In this document: positions 44,435 through 53,414 of the stretch, piece after piece
How positions within the stretch are numbered: the stretch's first letter is position 1
Layout: every line of letters begins with the position of its first letter
From: SZUA-217 sp964194555
GTDB taxonomy: Bacteria; Actinomycetota; Acidimicrobiia; Spongiisociales; ZC4RG35
Assembly: GCA_964194555.1 (NCBI GenBank)
Contig: CAXMMT010000010.1
Coordinates: forward strand, 4,289-68,288
Direction: 5' to 3'
DNA length: 64,000 nucleotides
Made by a program: the position numbers and the translations under genes
Notes under the pieces: model-generated
The model's database searches: none
Seen by the model: the letters and a program-made list of their open reading frames with translations, nothing else
What the model was told of the DNA's origin: nothing

Positions 44435-45736
44435 TCAGCCCAGCGGGTCCTCATCGCTGGTCTGGGAGAAGACCCGCTTGGCCTTACCCACTTCGGAGCG
44501 TGGGACGCTGCCTGGAGGTCCGACATCGACCTTGACTCGCAACCGGATGGTCTCCATCAGCTGATTCTGGAGACGCTGGGCGATCTCGTCGGAACTGTCG
44601 CTGAACGACTCGTCTATCACCTCCACCCGCGCCTCCAGCTCGGGGAGGGTGCCCCTGCGATCGACGATGATGGCGTAGTTGGCGCCCAGAGCCGGGTCGG
44701 CCATGAGGATCGTCTCGATCGTTCTCGGATAGACGTTGATGCCCCTGATCACCAACATGTCATCTGCCCGACCCTGGAGACGCTCGATTCTTCTGCTGGT
44801 TCGACCGCACGGACACTCGTCTTCGAGGAATCTGGTGATATCCCGTGTCCGATAACGAAGAACCGGCTGGGCATGCTTGGTGAGGGTGGTGATCACCAGC
44901 TCGCCCAGCTCGCCGTCGGGAGTCGGCTCCCCAGTGTCTGGATCGACGATCTCGGGGTAGAAGTGATCCTCGAAGACATGCATCCCACCTTTGTTCTCAC
45001 GACACTCGATTGCCACGCCGGGACCGATCACCTCTGACAGCCCGTAGATGTCACGGGCGTCATACTCGGAGTTCCAGGATGCTTCGAGCTTGTCCCTCAG
45101 ACCCTCCGACCAGGGCTCAGCCCCGTGGATGCCCCATCGAAGGGGGATGCTCGACTTGAGCCCCATCTCCTCGGCGCGCTCGGCGAGGATCAGTGCAAAT
45201 GATGGAGTGGCGGCCAACCCGGTGGCGCCGGTGTCGGCCATCAGCGAGACCTGAAAACCCGGGTTGCCACCGGAGGCGGGCACCGCGGTCGCTCCCAGTT
45301 CCTCGACCCCGTAATGGAGGCCGAGGCCACCGGTGAACAGGCCGTATCCGTAGGCCACGTGAACCACGTCATCGGGTGTTGCCCCCACGGCCGAGAGCGA
45401 CCTTGCATTCACCTGAGCGAACACCGCGATGTCATCTTTGGTGTAGGCGACGATCGTAGGTTTGCCTGATGTGCCGGATGAGGCGTGAAGACGGACGATC
45501 TCGCCCATGGGAACTGTGAGCATCCCGTATGGGTAGGTGTCGCGAAACTCCTGTTTCTCGGTGAATGGGAGGGAGTCGATGTCCTCGAGGGAGCCGACTT
45601 CGCCGACGCCTGACATCTTTCTCGACCAGTATCCCGAATCGATCGCCTTCAAACGGGCGACCAGGTCCGACAGTCGCTCCAACTGGAGATGTCGCAGCGG
45701 CTCGCGGTCGAGAGTCTCCAACTCGTGCAGGTACAT
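44435..45736 (-). CDS. paaK: phenylacetate-CoA ligase family protein
   Basis: A 433-residue adenylate-forming ligase of the PaaK group, lacking the large N-terminal extension of FadD enzymes. Evidence: SLPFTEKQEFRDTYPYGML, P-loop-like HASSGTSGKPTIVAYTKDD, GLSEVIGPGVAIEC, CPCGRTSRRIERLQGRADD and MLVIRGINVYPRTIE. It activates phenylacetate or another aryl acid as the CoA thioester. Paa epoxidase genes are absent nearby. Two acyl-CoA dehydrogenases lie just beyond the divergent MBL gene, so the thioester may enter a beta-oxidation-like path instead. Confidence 0.88.
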   Translation of the reverse strand: MYLHELETLDREPLRHLQLERLSDLVARLKAIDSGYWSRKMSGVGEVGSLEDIDSLPFTEKQEFRDTYPYGMLTVPMGEIVRLHASSGTSGKPTIVAYTKDDIAVFAQVNARSLSAVGATPDDVVHVAYGYGLFTGGLGLHYGVEELGATAVPASGGNPGFQVSLMADTGATGLAATPSFALILAERAEEMGLKSSIPLRWGIHGAEPWSEGLRDKLEASWNSEYDARDIYGLSEVIGPGVAIECRENKGGMHVFEDHFYPEIVDPDTGEPTPDGELGELVITTLTKHAQPVLRYRTRDITRFLEDECPCGRTSRRIERLQGRADDMLVIRGINVYPRTIETILMADPALGANYAIIVDRRGTLPELEARVEVIDESFSDSSDEIAQRLQNQLMETIRLRVKVDVGPPGSVPRSEVGKAKRVFSQTSDEDPLG

Positions 45737-45798
45737 GTCTCGCGATGTTAGGAGGGTGTCTGCTGCGCGATAGGGGTGACGTGTATAGCGTTCGCCAG

Positions 45799-46428
45799 AT
45801 GACCACCATCCAAAGACTCACCGACTCTTGCCTGCTCGTCACCACCGACTCCGACGCCACCTTGTTCGACCCCGGGTTTCACTCCTTCACGAGTGGAGAA
45901 CTGGATCTCAGCTCGATCGAGGACGTGACCAGGGTGTTCATCACCCACGAGCATGGCGATCATGTCAGCCCGGACTTCGTGCGCTGGCTGGTGGATCGTC
46001 GCTCGGACCTGACCATCCATTCCAATGATCCGGTGGTGAGCCTTCTTCAGGAACATGACATCGAAGCGACCACCTCGGTGCCGACGGGAGTCTCGGTCGA
46101 GGACGTGCTCCATGGTCGGATACCGAACGGCGCCACACCTCCGAATCGGGCGTTCACGATCGACGGGGTGCTGACCCATCCGGGCGACAGCCGGGAGCCG
46201 ACCGTGACTGGACCTGTGCTTGCCCTCCCCTTGCTTGTTCCCTGGGACTCCGCAACCGGGGCCGTGGAGTTCGCGCGACGACTGCGACCGGCTCAGGTCG
46301 TGGCCATCCATGACTTCTATCTCACTGAGAGCGGCCGGAGCTGGATCAGAGACATGGTCGCCCAAGTTCTCTCCGCCGATGGCATAGAGCTTGTTGACGT
46401 CGACTGGGGTGCCAGCTTCACGGTTTGA
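45799..46428 (+). CDS. metallo-beta-lactamase-fold hydrolase (UlaG-like)
   Basis: A 209-residue protein with the metal-binding motif FITHEHGDHVSPDFVRWL, a second histidine in LTHPGDSREP and a third in VVAIHDFYL, all typical of the small UlaG/YcbL-type group. Metal-dependent hydrolysis in the cytoplasm is likely but the substrate is unknown. Start ATG 45799 opens directly into the fold; the long upstream frame is antisense to paaK. It is divergent from paaK by 62 bases and is followed by the acyl-CoA dehydrogenase pair. Confidence 0.78.
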   Translation: MTTIQRLTDSCLLVTTDSDATLFDPGFHSFTSGELDLSSIEDVTRVFITHEHGDHVSPDFVRWLVDRRSDLTIHSNDPVVSLLQEHDIEATTSVPTGVSVEDVLHGRIPNGATPPNRAFTIDGVLTHPGDSREPTVTGPVLALPLLVPWDSATGAVEFARRLRPAQVVAIHDFYLTESGRSWIRDMVAQVLSADGIELVDVDWGASFTV

Positions 46429-46477
46429 GCGCGATTCATCCTATGTACGGTGTACCCACGAGCGGTCGAGAGATGAG

Positions 46478-47662
46478 ATGACGGATACCGATAGTCGGCA
46501 ACTCGACGACGTTGTCGGGGAGCTCTTTGACAACCATCCCCCTTCGAGCACCGATCCGGAGGAGTTCTGGGGCGCACAGTACGACCTCGGTCTGGCGTGG
46601 GTCTGGCACGAGAAGGGCTTCGGTGGGCTCGGACTGTCCCGCGTGGACCAAGACCACGTCAACCGGCGGATAGAAGAAGCAGGCGGATCGACCGAGAACC
46701 GCTATCTCAACCTTCTCGGGATCGGCATGGGCGCCGGTGTTCTCGCCGCCCACGGCACCGATAGCCAGAAGCGACGCTGGCTGCGGCCCATGTTCACCAC
46801 CCAGGAGATCTGGTGCCAGATGTTCAGCGAGCCGGATGCCGGGTCCGATCTCGCTGGTCTTTCGATGAGGGCGGAGCCCGACGGTGACGAATGGGTCGTC
46901 AACGGCCAGAAGGTGTGGACCACCCTCGCCCACCTCTCCAAATGGGGCATGTTGGTCACCCGCACCGATCCCGAGGCCCCCAAACATCGTGGGCTCACCT
47001 ACTTCGTTGTGGACATGGCGGCAGAGGGGGTCGACGTTCGACCGCTATATCAGATAACCGGAGACGCCGAGTTCAACGAGGTGTTCTTCGATGACGTTCG
47101 GATACCCGATGAGAACCGAATCGACTCGGTTGGGTCGGGGTGGAGAGTCTCACTGACAACTCTGATGAATGAGCGGGTGGCGATCGGAGCCAACACGGTT
47201 CCGAGAGGCTCGGGAAAGATTGCCGATGCCGTGGACGTTTGGAAGCGGTCCGGTTCCGAGGATCCTCTGCTCCGTGACCGACTGATCCATTTGTGGGCCG
47301 AGGTCGAGGCTGCCCGTCTGACCAGCGCCCGCGCCAATGAGTTGGCCAGTGCAGGGGTCCCCGGACCGGAAGGCTCGATAGGCAAACTCGATTGGGCCAC
47401 GCTGAACAAGGAGATCACCTCTTTCACGATCGATCTGATGGGACTCGAAGGCACTCTCTACCCGGGTGGTTATGAGCTGGTCAGACCCACCAGCTTTGAC
47501 TCGTCGATGCCGCAGAAAGCCTTCTTGAGGACTAGGGCGAACTCGATCGAGGGGGGAACCTCGGAGATCATGATGAACATCCTCGGCGAGCGTGTCCTCG
47601 GCCTTCCGGGAGAGCCGCGCGTCGACAAGGAGCTGCCATGGAAGGATGTGCCTCGTGGGTGA
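46478..47662 (+). CDS. acyl-CoA dehydrogenase
   Basis: A 394-residue flavoenzyme. Signature MFSEPDAGSDLAGLSMRAE with WVVNGQKVWTTLAHLSKWGM marks the FAD/substrate region, and RANSIEGGTSEIMMNILGER is the C-terminal FAD-binding loop. The acyl-CoA dehydrogenase family adds a double bond at C2-C3 of an acyl-CoA, passing electrons to ETF. Start ATG 46478 was chosen; an overlapping ATG at 46473 is out of frame. The next gene, another acyl-CoA dehydrogenase, overlaps its end by eight bases; such pairs often form a heteromeric enzyme in steroid or aromatic side-chain degradation. Confidence 0.88.
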   Translation: MTDTDSRQLDDVVGELFDNHPPSSTDPEEFWGAQYDLGLAWVWHEKGFGGLGLSRVDQDHVNRRIEEAGGSTENRYLNLLGIGMGAGVLAAHGTDSQKRRWLRPMFTTQEIWCQMFSEPDAGSDLAGLSMRAEPDGDEWVVNGQKVWTTLAHLSKWGMLVTRTDPEAPKHRGLTYFVVDMAAEGVDVRPLYQITGDAEFNEVFFDDVRIPDENRIDSVGSGWRVSLTTLMNERVAIGANTVPRGSGKIADAVDVWKRSGSEDPLLRDRLIHLWAEVEAARLTSARANELASAGVPGPEGSIGKLDWATLNKEITSFTIDLMGLEGTLYPGGYELVRPTSFDSSMPQKAFLRTRANSIEGGTSEIMMNILGERVLGLPGEPRVDKELPWKDVPRG

Positions 47663-48794
47663 GGGCAGCACCGTGTCGGTGTCATACGCAGCAACCGAGG
47701 ATATGGAGCTCATCCGCACCACGGCGCGACAGTTCCTGGAGGAGCGCATCCGACTCGAAACTGTTCGGGACATCATGATGTCTGACGAGGGGTTCGACAC
47801 AGGTCTCTGGAGAGAGATCGCCGACATGGGTTGGACCGGTCTCGCCATCGGCGAAGAGCATGGTGGAGCAGGGTACGGGTTGAGCCAGTTGGGCGTGCTT
47901 CTCGAGGAGATGGGTCGTCTGGTGACGCCAGGACCGTTCTTCGCCAGCGCCGTTCTGGCCACCGCGGCGATCGAGATGGCAGGTGATGACTCTCAGAAAG
48001 CCGCTCTGCTTCCACAACTGGCGGCCGGGGAGAGCATCGCCACACTGGCCGTGTTCGAAGAGCCTCGTGGATGGGATCCTTCCGTGCTGGCCACAACCGC
48101 GTCGGCCGACGGCGCCGGCTGGATCATCGATGGAGCAAAGCGGTTCGTCCTTGCCGGGGATCAGGCTGACGTCATCGTCGTGGCTGCCGGCTTCGAAGGC
48201 GGGATAGGCATGTTTGTCGTGCCAGGGGACGCATCGGGTCTCGAAGTCGTGGAGACACCTGTGCTCGATCCCACCCGTCGTCAGGCAGATGTCTCATTGA
48301 ACGGCGTCCGGGTCGATGAGAGTGCTCTGCTGGGTGGTGGTGATTCCACGCTCCCGCTTCGCAAGACTCTGGGGATCGGGACTGCGTGTCTGGCAGCGGA
48401 GCAGGTCGGCGGGTCTCAGATGTGCCTCGAGATGTCGGTTGAGTATGCAAAGACCCGCTACCAGTTCGGCCGTCCAATCGGTTCGTTCCAGGCGATCAAG
48501 CACCGTTGCGCCGAAATGCTCATCAAGACCGAGCACGCCAGATCGACGGCGTATCACGCGGTCCGGGTCGTCGATGACGATGACGAGTTCTCCATTGCCG
48601 CGCCACTTGCCGGTTCGATCTGCTCGGATGCCTACAACTGGATCGCCGGCGAGACGATCCAGGTACACGGAGGGATCGCTTTCACCTGGGAGCACGATGC
48701 CCACCTCTATCTCAAGCGGGCGAAGGCTTCCTCCCTGCTATTCGGGGACCCCCGCTATCAGCGTCAGCTCTTGGGTCAGGCGATAGATCTCTAG
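47655..48794 (+). CDS. acyl-CoA dehydrogenase, second subunit of a pair
   Basis: A 379-residue family member starting at GTG 47655 (AAGG eight bases upstream). It has GLAIGEEHGGAGYGLSQLGV, QVGGSQMCLEMSVEYAKTRYQF, and IQVHGGIAFTWEHDAHLYLK, but the first-half GSD-type FAD motif is degenerate (FEEPRGWDP). This pattern fits the non-identical partner of heterotetrameric acyl-CoA dehydrogenases described in actinobacteria. Translational coupling with the upstream gene supports complex formation. Substrate unknown; an aromatic or cyclic acyl-CoA is possible given the PaaK neighbour. Confidence 0.85.
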   Translation: MGEGSTVSVSYAATEDMELIRTTARQFLEERIRLETVRDIMMSDEGFDTGLWREIADMGWTGLAIGEEHGGAGYGLSQLGVLLEEMGRLVTPGPFFASAVLATAAIEMAGDDSQKAALLPQLAAGESIATLAVFEEPRGWDPSVLATTASADGAGWIIDGAKRFVLAGDQADVIVVAAGFEGGIGMFVVPGDASGLEVVETPVLDPTRRQADVSLNGVRVDESALLGGGDSTLPLRKTLGIGTACLAAEQVGGSQMCLEMSVEYAKTRYQFGRPIGSFQAIKHRCAEMLIKTEHARSTAYHAVRVVDDDDEFSIAAPLAGSICSDAYNWIAGETIQVHGGIAFTWEHDAHLYLKRAKASSLLFGDPRYQRQLLGQAIDL

Positions 48795-48835
48795 TGCTCT
48801 GGCATCGCCAACGTTTGTGGTCGGCGCAATAACCG

Positions 48836-49666
48836 TCACTTGTTGTGAAGATCGGACTGGGATGATTCGGTGTGAATGACCCGGTCACGGTGCACATGGC
48901 GACCCTCCACCGGGCGATGGGCCGCATCGTCGAGAAAGATCCGGCCGTCTTCGACATGGAGGAGGGCAGCGCCGTATGCATCCTGGAGGTGTCCGGTGGC
49001 GAGGACTTCCCGGGGCGGGCCTTGAGCGACCACTCGGCCTGAGAGGAGGACCACGTTGTCGGCCACTTGAGCTTCGGAGAGGTCGTGTGTGGTCATCACA
49101 ACGGTGCACCCCCGGGCGAGCTCGTCGTGAATCACGAAGTCGATCGCCTGTGCGGTTGGAAAGTCGATTCCTGTTAGAGGCTCGTCCAGGAGAAGCAGGT
49201 CGTGCTCCTGGGCAAGACCTTGAGCCACGAATACCCGCTGACGCTGTCCGCCCGAAAGTTCGTTGAGGGGACGATTGCCGAGATCGGTGATCCCGGTGCG
49301 GTCCATCGCTTCTGCCACCGCGTCGCGATCGTCCTGACTGAGCCGTCTGTACGCGCCGGTACCGGCGTACCTGCCCATCATGACCACTTCCCGGACCGAG
49401 ATGGGGAGGGCGTCATTCACCTTCGTGGTCTGAAGCACGTAGGAGATTCGATGCGAAGAACCGGCTCCGCCGAATACTTCGATTGAGCCGCTGATCGGGT
49501 CGATCAGTCCGGCAACCGCACTGAGAAGAGTCGACTTCCCGGAGCCGTTTGGCCCGATGACGGCGGTGACCTTCCCGGTGGGGATGGTGAAGGTCGACCT
49601 GCTGAGCGCCACCGTCGGTCCGTAGCCGAGGACCAGATCTTCGGCCAGGACTGCATTGCTCCTCAT
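48836..49666 (-). CDS. znuC: zinc ABC transporter ATP-binding protein
   Basis: A 276-residue ABC ATPase. Walker A is GPNGSGKSTLL, signature LNELSGGQRQRVFVAQGLA, Walker B LLLLDEPLTGIDFP and the H-loop TTHDLSEA. The ATG at 49666 overlaps the zur stop in ATGA; an in-frame GTG lies at 49672. It powers zinc (or manganese) import by ZnuAB, whose genes are transcribed divergently. Co-transcription with the Zur-like regulator and the metal-ligand pattern of ZnuA support zinc as cargo. Confidence 0.85.
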   Translation of the reverse strand: MRSNAVLAEDLVLGYGPTVALSRSTFTIPTGKVTAVIGPNGSGKSTLLSAVAGLIDPISGSIEVFGGAGSSHRISYVLQTTKVNDALPISVREVVMMGRYAGTGAYRRLSQDDRDAVAEAMDRTGITDLGNRPLNELSGGQRQRVFVAQGLAQEHDLLLLDEPLTGIDFPTAQAIDFVIHDELARGCTVVMTTHDLSEAQVADNVVLLSGRVVAQGPPREVLATGHLQDAYGAALLHVEDGRIFLDDAAHRPVEGRHVHRDRVIHTESSQSDLHNK

Positions 49667-50103
49667 GCGCACCTCGAGCAGAGGCCTTCTAGCTCGAAGG
49701 CGTGGTTCACCGGTGTGAACGCGACGGTCGAACCGATTTCCTCAACGAGCTCACGAACCTTCTCTTCGTAAGAGTGAGGGAGGGCGAGATCCTCGACTTT
49801 GCCACAGTCGAGACAGACCAGGTGGTGGTGATGTCCCTGTAGCCATTCGGCGAGCTCGTATCGGGCGACGCCCGACTTGGTGAAGTGTGGCACGACAACG
49901 CCGGACTCTTCGAGGACCGCCAACGATCGGTATAGGGAGGAAAGCGGCATCGTGGTTCCGATCTGGGCATGTAACTCTCCCGCAGACCTGGGGCCGCCCG
50001 ACCCGGCAAGCGTCGCAACCAGCAGCCGACGTCCCCGTGTGTATCGGGCATCGTGGATCCTGAGCCGAGTCTCTATTTCGCCGTCGAGGCCTGTGGTTGT
50101 CAC
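49663..50103 (-). CDS. zur: Fur-family zinc uptake regulator
   Basis: A 146-residue repressor, started at GTG 50103 (residues VTTTGLDGEIETRLRIHDAR). The N-terminal winged helix binds DNA (RSAGELHAQIGTTMPLSSLY, YRSLAVLEESGVV). The C-terminal domain has GHHHHLVCLDCGKVED and a terminal CSRC pair, giving the structural and sensory metal sites of Fur/Zur. Zn-bound Zur represses znu genes. It heads the zur-znuC operon and is divergent from znuA, with a perfect inverted repeat between them. Zinc rather than iron is inferred from the neighbours. Confidence 0.82.
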   Translation of the reverse strand: MTTTGLDGEIETRLRIHDARYTRGRRLLVATLAGSGGPRSAGELHAQIGTTMPLSSLYRSLAVLEESGVVVPHFTKSGVARYELAEWLQGHHHHLVCLDCGKVEDLALPHSYEEKVRELVEEIGSTVAFTPVNHAFELEGLCSRCA

Positions 50104-50131
50104 TGATATCCGATCTCGGGTATTGTGGACG

Positions 50132-51022
50132 ATGTTGAGAATGATTCTCATTATAGGTGCGATGTCGCTTCTGGTGCTTACCGCTTGTGAAAACGATGAA
50201 GTCGGTACGGACCCGAGATTTACGGTCGTGGTGACTACGACGATTATCGGAGATCTCGTCGGTAACGTCGTCGGAGCCGATGCCACGATCGAGGTGCTGG
50301 TCCCCATCGGAGCCGATCCTCACGACTACCAGGCCTCCTCACGTCAGGTGGCCGCCGTCAATGATGCCGATCTTGTCGTTGCCGTCGGGCTCGGGCTCGA
50401 GGAAGGCCTGGTCGATGTCCTGACAGCCGCAGAAGAGGACGGAGCCAACGTCATCGAGATAGCACCCCTGCTCGATCCGATTCCGCTGGAGAACAGCCTT
50501 GACCCACATGTCTGGCTCGATCCGAATCGGATGGCCGAAGCAGCGCGACTCATCGCCGAGGAGATGACAAGAGTCGATCCATTGGTCGACTGGTCGTCGC
50601 GAGCCGAGGTATATGCAATCGAACTCGACACCACCCACCGCGAGATCGAGTCGATTCTCCAAGCCGTTCATCGAGACTCGAGAAAGCTCGTCACCAACCA
50701 CGACGCCTTGGGTTACTTCGCAGCGGTCTACGGCTTTGAGATCGTTGGGACCGTCGTCCCTGGAGGCTCGACCCTCGGCGCCCCCAGCTCGGATGAGTTG
50801 GCGGAGTTGGTGCGAGTGATCGAAGAGGAGGATGTTCCAGCGATCTTTGCCGACACGACCGAGTCTTCCGCCCTTGCTTTCTCAGTGGCTGCCGAGGTCG
50901 GCCACGAGGTCGAGGTTGTCGACCTGTACACGGGGTCTTTGGGGGAGCCCGGTTCCGGAGCCGACACCCTCATCGGGATGCTCTTGACCAACGCCGAGTT
51001 GATTGCCGGGGCGCTGGGATGA
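50132..51022 (+). CDS. znuA: zinc ABC transporter substrate-binding lipoprotein
   Basis: A 296-residue cluster-9 metal-binding protein. Start ATG 50132 gives a 19-residue lipoprotein signal (MLRMILIIGAMSLLVLTAC), which a later ATG would truncate. Metal ligands are His in IGADPHDYQ, His in LDPHVWLDP, His in TNHDALGYF and the acidic residue in ADTTES. It captures Zn2+ outside the membrane for ZnuB. A possible -10 (TATTGT, 50121-50126) sits six bases before the ATG, so the transcript may be leaderless with the operator inside the first codons. Confidence 0.87.
   Translation: MLRMILIIGAMSLLVLTACENDEVGTDPRFTVVVTTTIIGDLVGNVVGADATIEVLVPIGADPHDYQASSRQVAAVNDADLVVAVGLGLEEGLVDVLTAAEEDGANVIEIAPLLDPIPLENSLDPHVWLDPNRMAEAARLIAEEMTRVDPLVDWSSRAEVYAIELDTTHREIESILQAVHRDSRKLVTNHDALGYFAAVYGFEIVGTVVPGGSTLGAPSSDELAELVRVIEEEDVPAIFADTTESSALAFSVAAEVGHEVEVVDLYTGSLGEPGSGADTLIGMLLTNAELIAGALG
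50136..50150. promoter_or_regulatory. Zur/Fur-type operator
   Basis: TGAGAATGATTCTCA is a perfect 7-1-7 inverted repeat, close to the actinobacterial Zur box TGAAAATGATTTTCA. It lies between zur and znuA, overlapping codons 2-7 of znuA and about 33 bases upstream of the zur GTG. Binding would block both divergent genes. Basis: visible symmetry plus known Fur-family site geometry. Confidence 0.75.
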
Positions 51023-51047
51023 GAAGGGTGGTTAGCGTGGAGACATC

Positions 51048-51890
51048 GTGGAGTGGTTGACGGCGCCGTTCGAATTCGCCTTCCAACAGCGAGCCCTTAT
51101 CGGAGGATCTCTCGCGGCGATCGCACTTGCACTTGTCGGCACGTGGGTGGTCATCCGAGGAATGAGTTTTCTCGGTGACGCCCTGGTTCACGGCGTCGTG
51201 CCCGGGATTGCGCTGGCGATCCTTCTCGACTTCAACGTGATGATTGGTGCTGTTCTGGCGGCTGTCGTGATGTTGGCCGGCATCAATCTGGTTCATCGCC
51301 AGACGGCCTTCTCCGAGGACACCGGCATCGGGCTTCTCTTCGTCGGTATGCTCGGCGTGGGAGTGATCCTGATCTCGAGAACCCCCTCGTACTCGGGCAG
51401 CCTCACGGCGATTCTCTTTGGTGACGTGCTTGGCGTGACTATCGGTGACATCCGGGTGCTGGTGCTGGTGGCAGTTGTCATCCTGGTCGTTTCGGTCCTG
51501 CTGTACCGCCACTTCCTGGTCCTGGCATTCAATGAGCAGAAAGCCCAGCTCTTTGGCTTCCGGCCCCGCTTTGCCCAGGCCGCCCTTCTCGGGCTGATCA
51601 CCCTTGGCATCGTGGGCTCGTTCCAAACGGTCGGAACGCTTCTTGTGCTGGGGCTGCTGGTAGGACCGCCTGCGACGGCAGCTTTGATAGTGCGACGGGT
51701 GCCGATCATGATGGTCACCGCTGCCGTCATCGGGGTGATGTCTGTGGCCGCGGGTCTGATCATCAGCTACCACTTCGACACGGCGGGGTCGGCAACCATG
51801 GCCGTGGTTCCGATCGTGCTGTTCTTCGTGACCTTGACGATCAAGAACTTGGCGGGCCGGGCCGGTCGTCCCGCTACTGCGCCGGGCTAG
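51048..51890 (+). CDS. znuB: zinc ABC transporter permease
   Basis: A 280-residue membrane protein of the ABC-3 family with about eight hydrophobic segments. It starts at GTG 51048, 25 bases after znuA. Motifs are IRGMSFLGDALVHGVVPGIA and GDVLGVTIGDIRVL, and the coupling region FGFRPRFAQAALLGL contacts ZnuC. It forms the zinc channel across the inner membrane. A strong hairpin follows at 51898-51949, ending this unit. Confidence 0.87.
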   Translation: MEWLTAPFEFAFQQRALIGGSLAAIALALVGTWVVIRGMSFLGDALVHGVVPGIALAILLDFNVMIGAVLAAVVMLAGINLVHRQTAFSEDTGIGLLFVGMLGVGVILISRTPSYSGSLTAILFGDVLGVTIGDIRVLVLVAVVILVVSVLLYRHFLVLAFNEQKAQLFGFRPRFAQAALLGLITLGIVGSFQTVGTLLVLGLLVGPPATAALIVRRVPIMMVTAAVIGVMSVAAGLIISYHFDTAGSATMAVVPIVLFFVTLTIKNLAGRAGRPATAPG

Positions 51891-51897
51891 TTGTTGC

Positions 51898-51949
51898 CGA
51901 ACCTGAGGTAGTTACGCCCGTATATGGGGGCGTAACTACCTCAGGTTCG
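51898..51949. terminator. 22-bp perfect hairpin between convergent genes
   Basis: Bases 51898-51919 are the exact reverse complement of 51928-51949, with an eight-base loop. It lies just after znuB (plus) and just before the 3' end of the minus-strand gene at 51958, so it probably terminates both. There is no T-run on either side, so it is an I-shaped bidirectional terminator rather than the classical type. The arms are unusually long and perfect. Confidence 0.7.
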
Positions 51950-51957
51950 GGTATTGG

Positions 51958-52446
51958 TTAGCCGGTGCTGATCTGGCAGCCCTGGTCCTGCATCGTGTTG
52001 GCCGCGTGTTGGGCGAAGGCTTCTGCTTCGGTGCGGCGGGCTTCACCGGCGGCTTGGGCGACCTCGGTGGCCCATTGGTCGAGAAGACCCTGCAACTCGT
52101 CACAAGTTTCGGCTTCGTCGATCTCGTAGACAGGGGTGGGGACCTCAGGGGAAACATCCATGTTCCATTCGAAGCTCTCACCGACACTGCGGGCAACCAT
52201 GAAGTCGTCTTTCCAGGTCTCGGTGGGGAAGCCCAGCGGGGCGTCCCCCTTGAGAGTCACCTCACCGGGAGACGGGGCGTATTCTCTGACCTCTATCGAC
52301 CACTCGACCTGCTCGCCGGCGGTTGTCTCTGTGTCGTTGCCGAGATTGACGAAAAACAGGGTGATCACTACCAAAACGGCGACGGCCAGCACACCCCAAA
52401 GAAGCCAACGGCCCCAATTCAGGTCGAGTGATTCACGGTCGGTCAT
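51958..52446 (-). CDS. single-pass membrane protein of unknown function
   Basis: A 162-residue protein with one membrane helix (residues 13-34, WLLWGVLAVAVLVVITLFFV), an outside domain with acidic and proline residues, and two cysteines near the end (ETCDELQGL and DQGCQI) that may form a disulfide. No family is recognised. It lies 12 bases after dppC in the peptide transporter operon, so it may be an accessory protein. Confidence 0.6.
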   Translation of the reverse strand: MTDRESLDLNWGRWLLWGVLAVAVLVVITLFFVNLGNDTETTAGEQVEWSIEVREYAPSPGEVTLKGDAPLGFPTETWKDDFMVARSVGESFEWNMDVSPEVPTPVYEIDEAETCDELQGLLDQWATEVAQAAGEARRTEAEAFAQHAANTMQDQGCQISTG

Positions 52447-52458
52447 CCCGGTTGCGCG

Positions 52459-53397
52459 CTACTGACTACGTAACTTGGGATCGAGGGCGTCCCGGAGACC
52501 ATCACCTATGAAGTTGACGCTGATCACCGTGAGCGAGATCAAAATACCTGGCCAGAGGACACGCATCGGTGTGATGGTGATGTAACCCTGGGCGTCGAAG
52601 AGGAGCCTGCCCCAGGTGGGGAAGTCGGAGGGGAATCCAAGGCCGAGGAATGACAACGCCGATTCGGTGATGATGGCGATCGCCACGCCGAGAGCTGCCG
52701 CCACCATGACAGGGCTGAGAACGTTGGGAAATATGTGGCGGAACACAACGCTTCGCTTTCTGGAGCCGATGCTGTGGGCGGCGAGCACGAACTCCTGTTC
52801 CTTGAGAGCGAGGACATCGCCTCGCACCACACGGGCGGTCTGCATCCAACTCGTGATCCCGATGATGCTCACCACCAGTATGAAGATTCCCAGCTCAGGA
52901 CCAAATGCTTCACGAAGCGGGTCCCTGAACAACATGATGATGACCAACAGCAGCGGGAGGATCGGTAGGGCAAGGAACATGTCGGTCCCTCTCATGAGGA
53001 TCCCGTCGAGCTTGCTGAAGAATCCGGAGAGGATGCCCACCACCGTCCCAATGACAACACCGACGATCATGGCGGCGATACCGACCGACAGCGAGATCCG
53101 ACCACCCACCATCACCCGCGCCATCACGTCCCGACCGAGGTTGTCAGTGCCCATGGGATGATCCAACGATGGGGTCAGGCTTGCCTGCGAGGTGTCGATT
53201 GCGAAAGGATCCAGCGGGTATATGAGCGGTCCGACATAGCTTCCGAACATGATGACCAAAAGCAGGACCAGACCGACCATCGCCCCCTTGTGTCGCCGGA
53301 ACTGACGCCACACGTCGGACCAGAGAGACCGGTACCTTTCCGGAGACTCGATCGTCTGATCTTGCGTCTCCTCTACTCTTTCTCGGGTTGTCGCCAT
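52459..53397 (-). CDS. dppC: peptide ABC transporter permease (DppC-like)
   Basis: A 312-residue permease: cytoplasmic N-terminus (SLWSDVWRQFRRHKGAMVGL, the OppC_N segment), then about six helices. HPMGTDNLGRDVMARVMVGG is the DppC hallmark, and the coupling EAA loop reads AAHSIGSRKRSVVFRHIFPN. It forms the transmembrane channel with DppB. Start ATG 53397 is 17 bases after dppB. Confidence 0.88.
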   Translation of the reverse strand: MATTRERVEETQDQTIESPERYRSLWSDVWRQFRRHKGAMVGLVLLLVIMFGSYVGPLIYPLDPFAIDTSQASLTPSLDHPMGTDNLGRDVMARVMVGGRISLSVGIAAMIVGVVIGTVVGILSGFFSKLDGILMRGTDMFLALPILPLLLVIIMLFRDPLREAFGPELGIFILVVSIIGITSWMQTARVVRGDVLALKEQEFVLAAHSIGSRKRSVVFRHIFPNVLSPVMVAAALGVAIAIITESALSFLGLGFPSDFPTWGRLLFDAQGYITITPMRVLWPGILISLTVISVNFIGDGLRDALDPKLRSQ

Positions 53398-53414
53398 CTA
53401 CGTTTCCTGACTTC

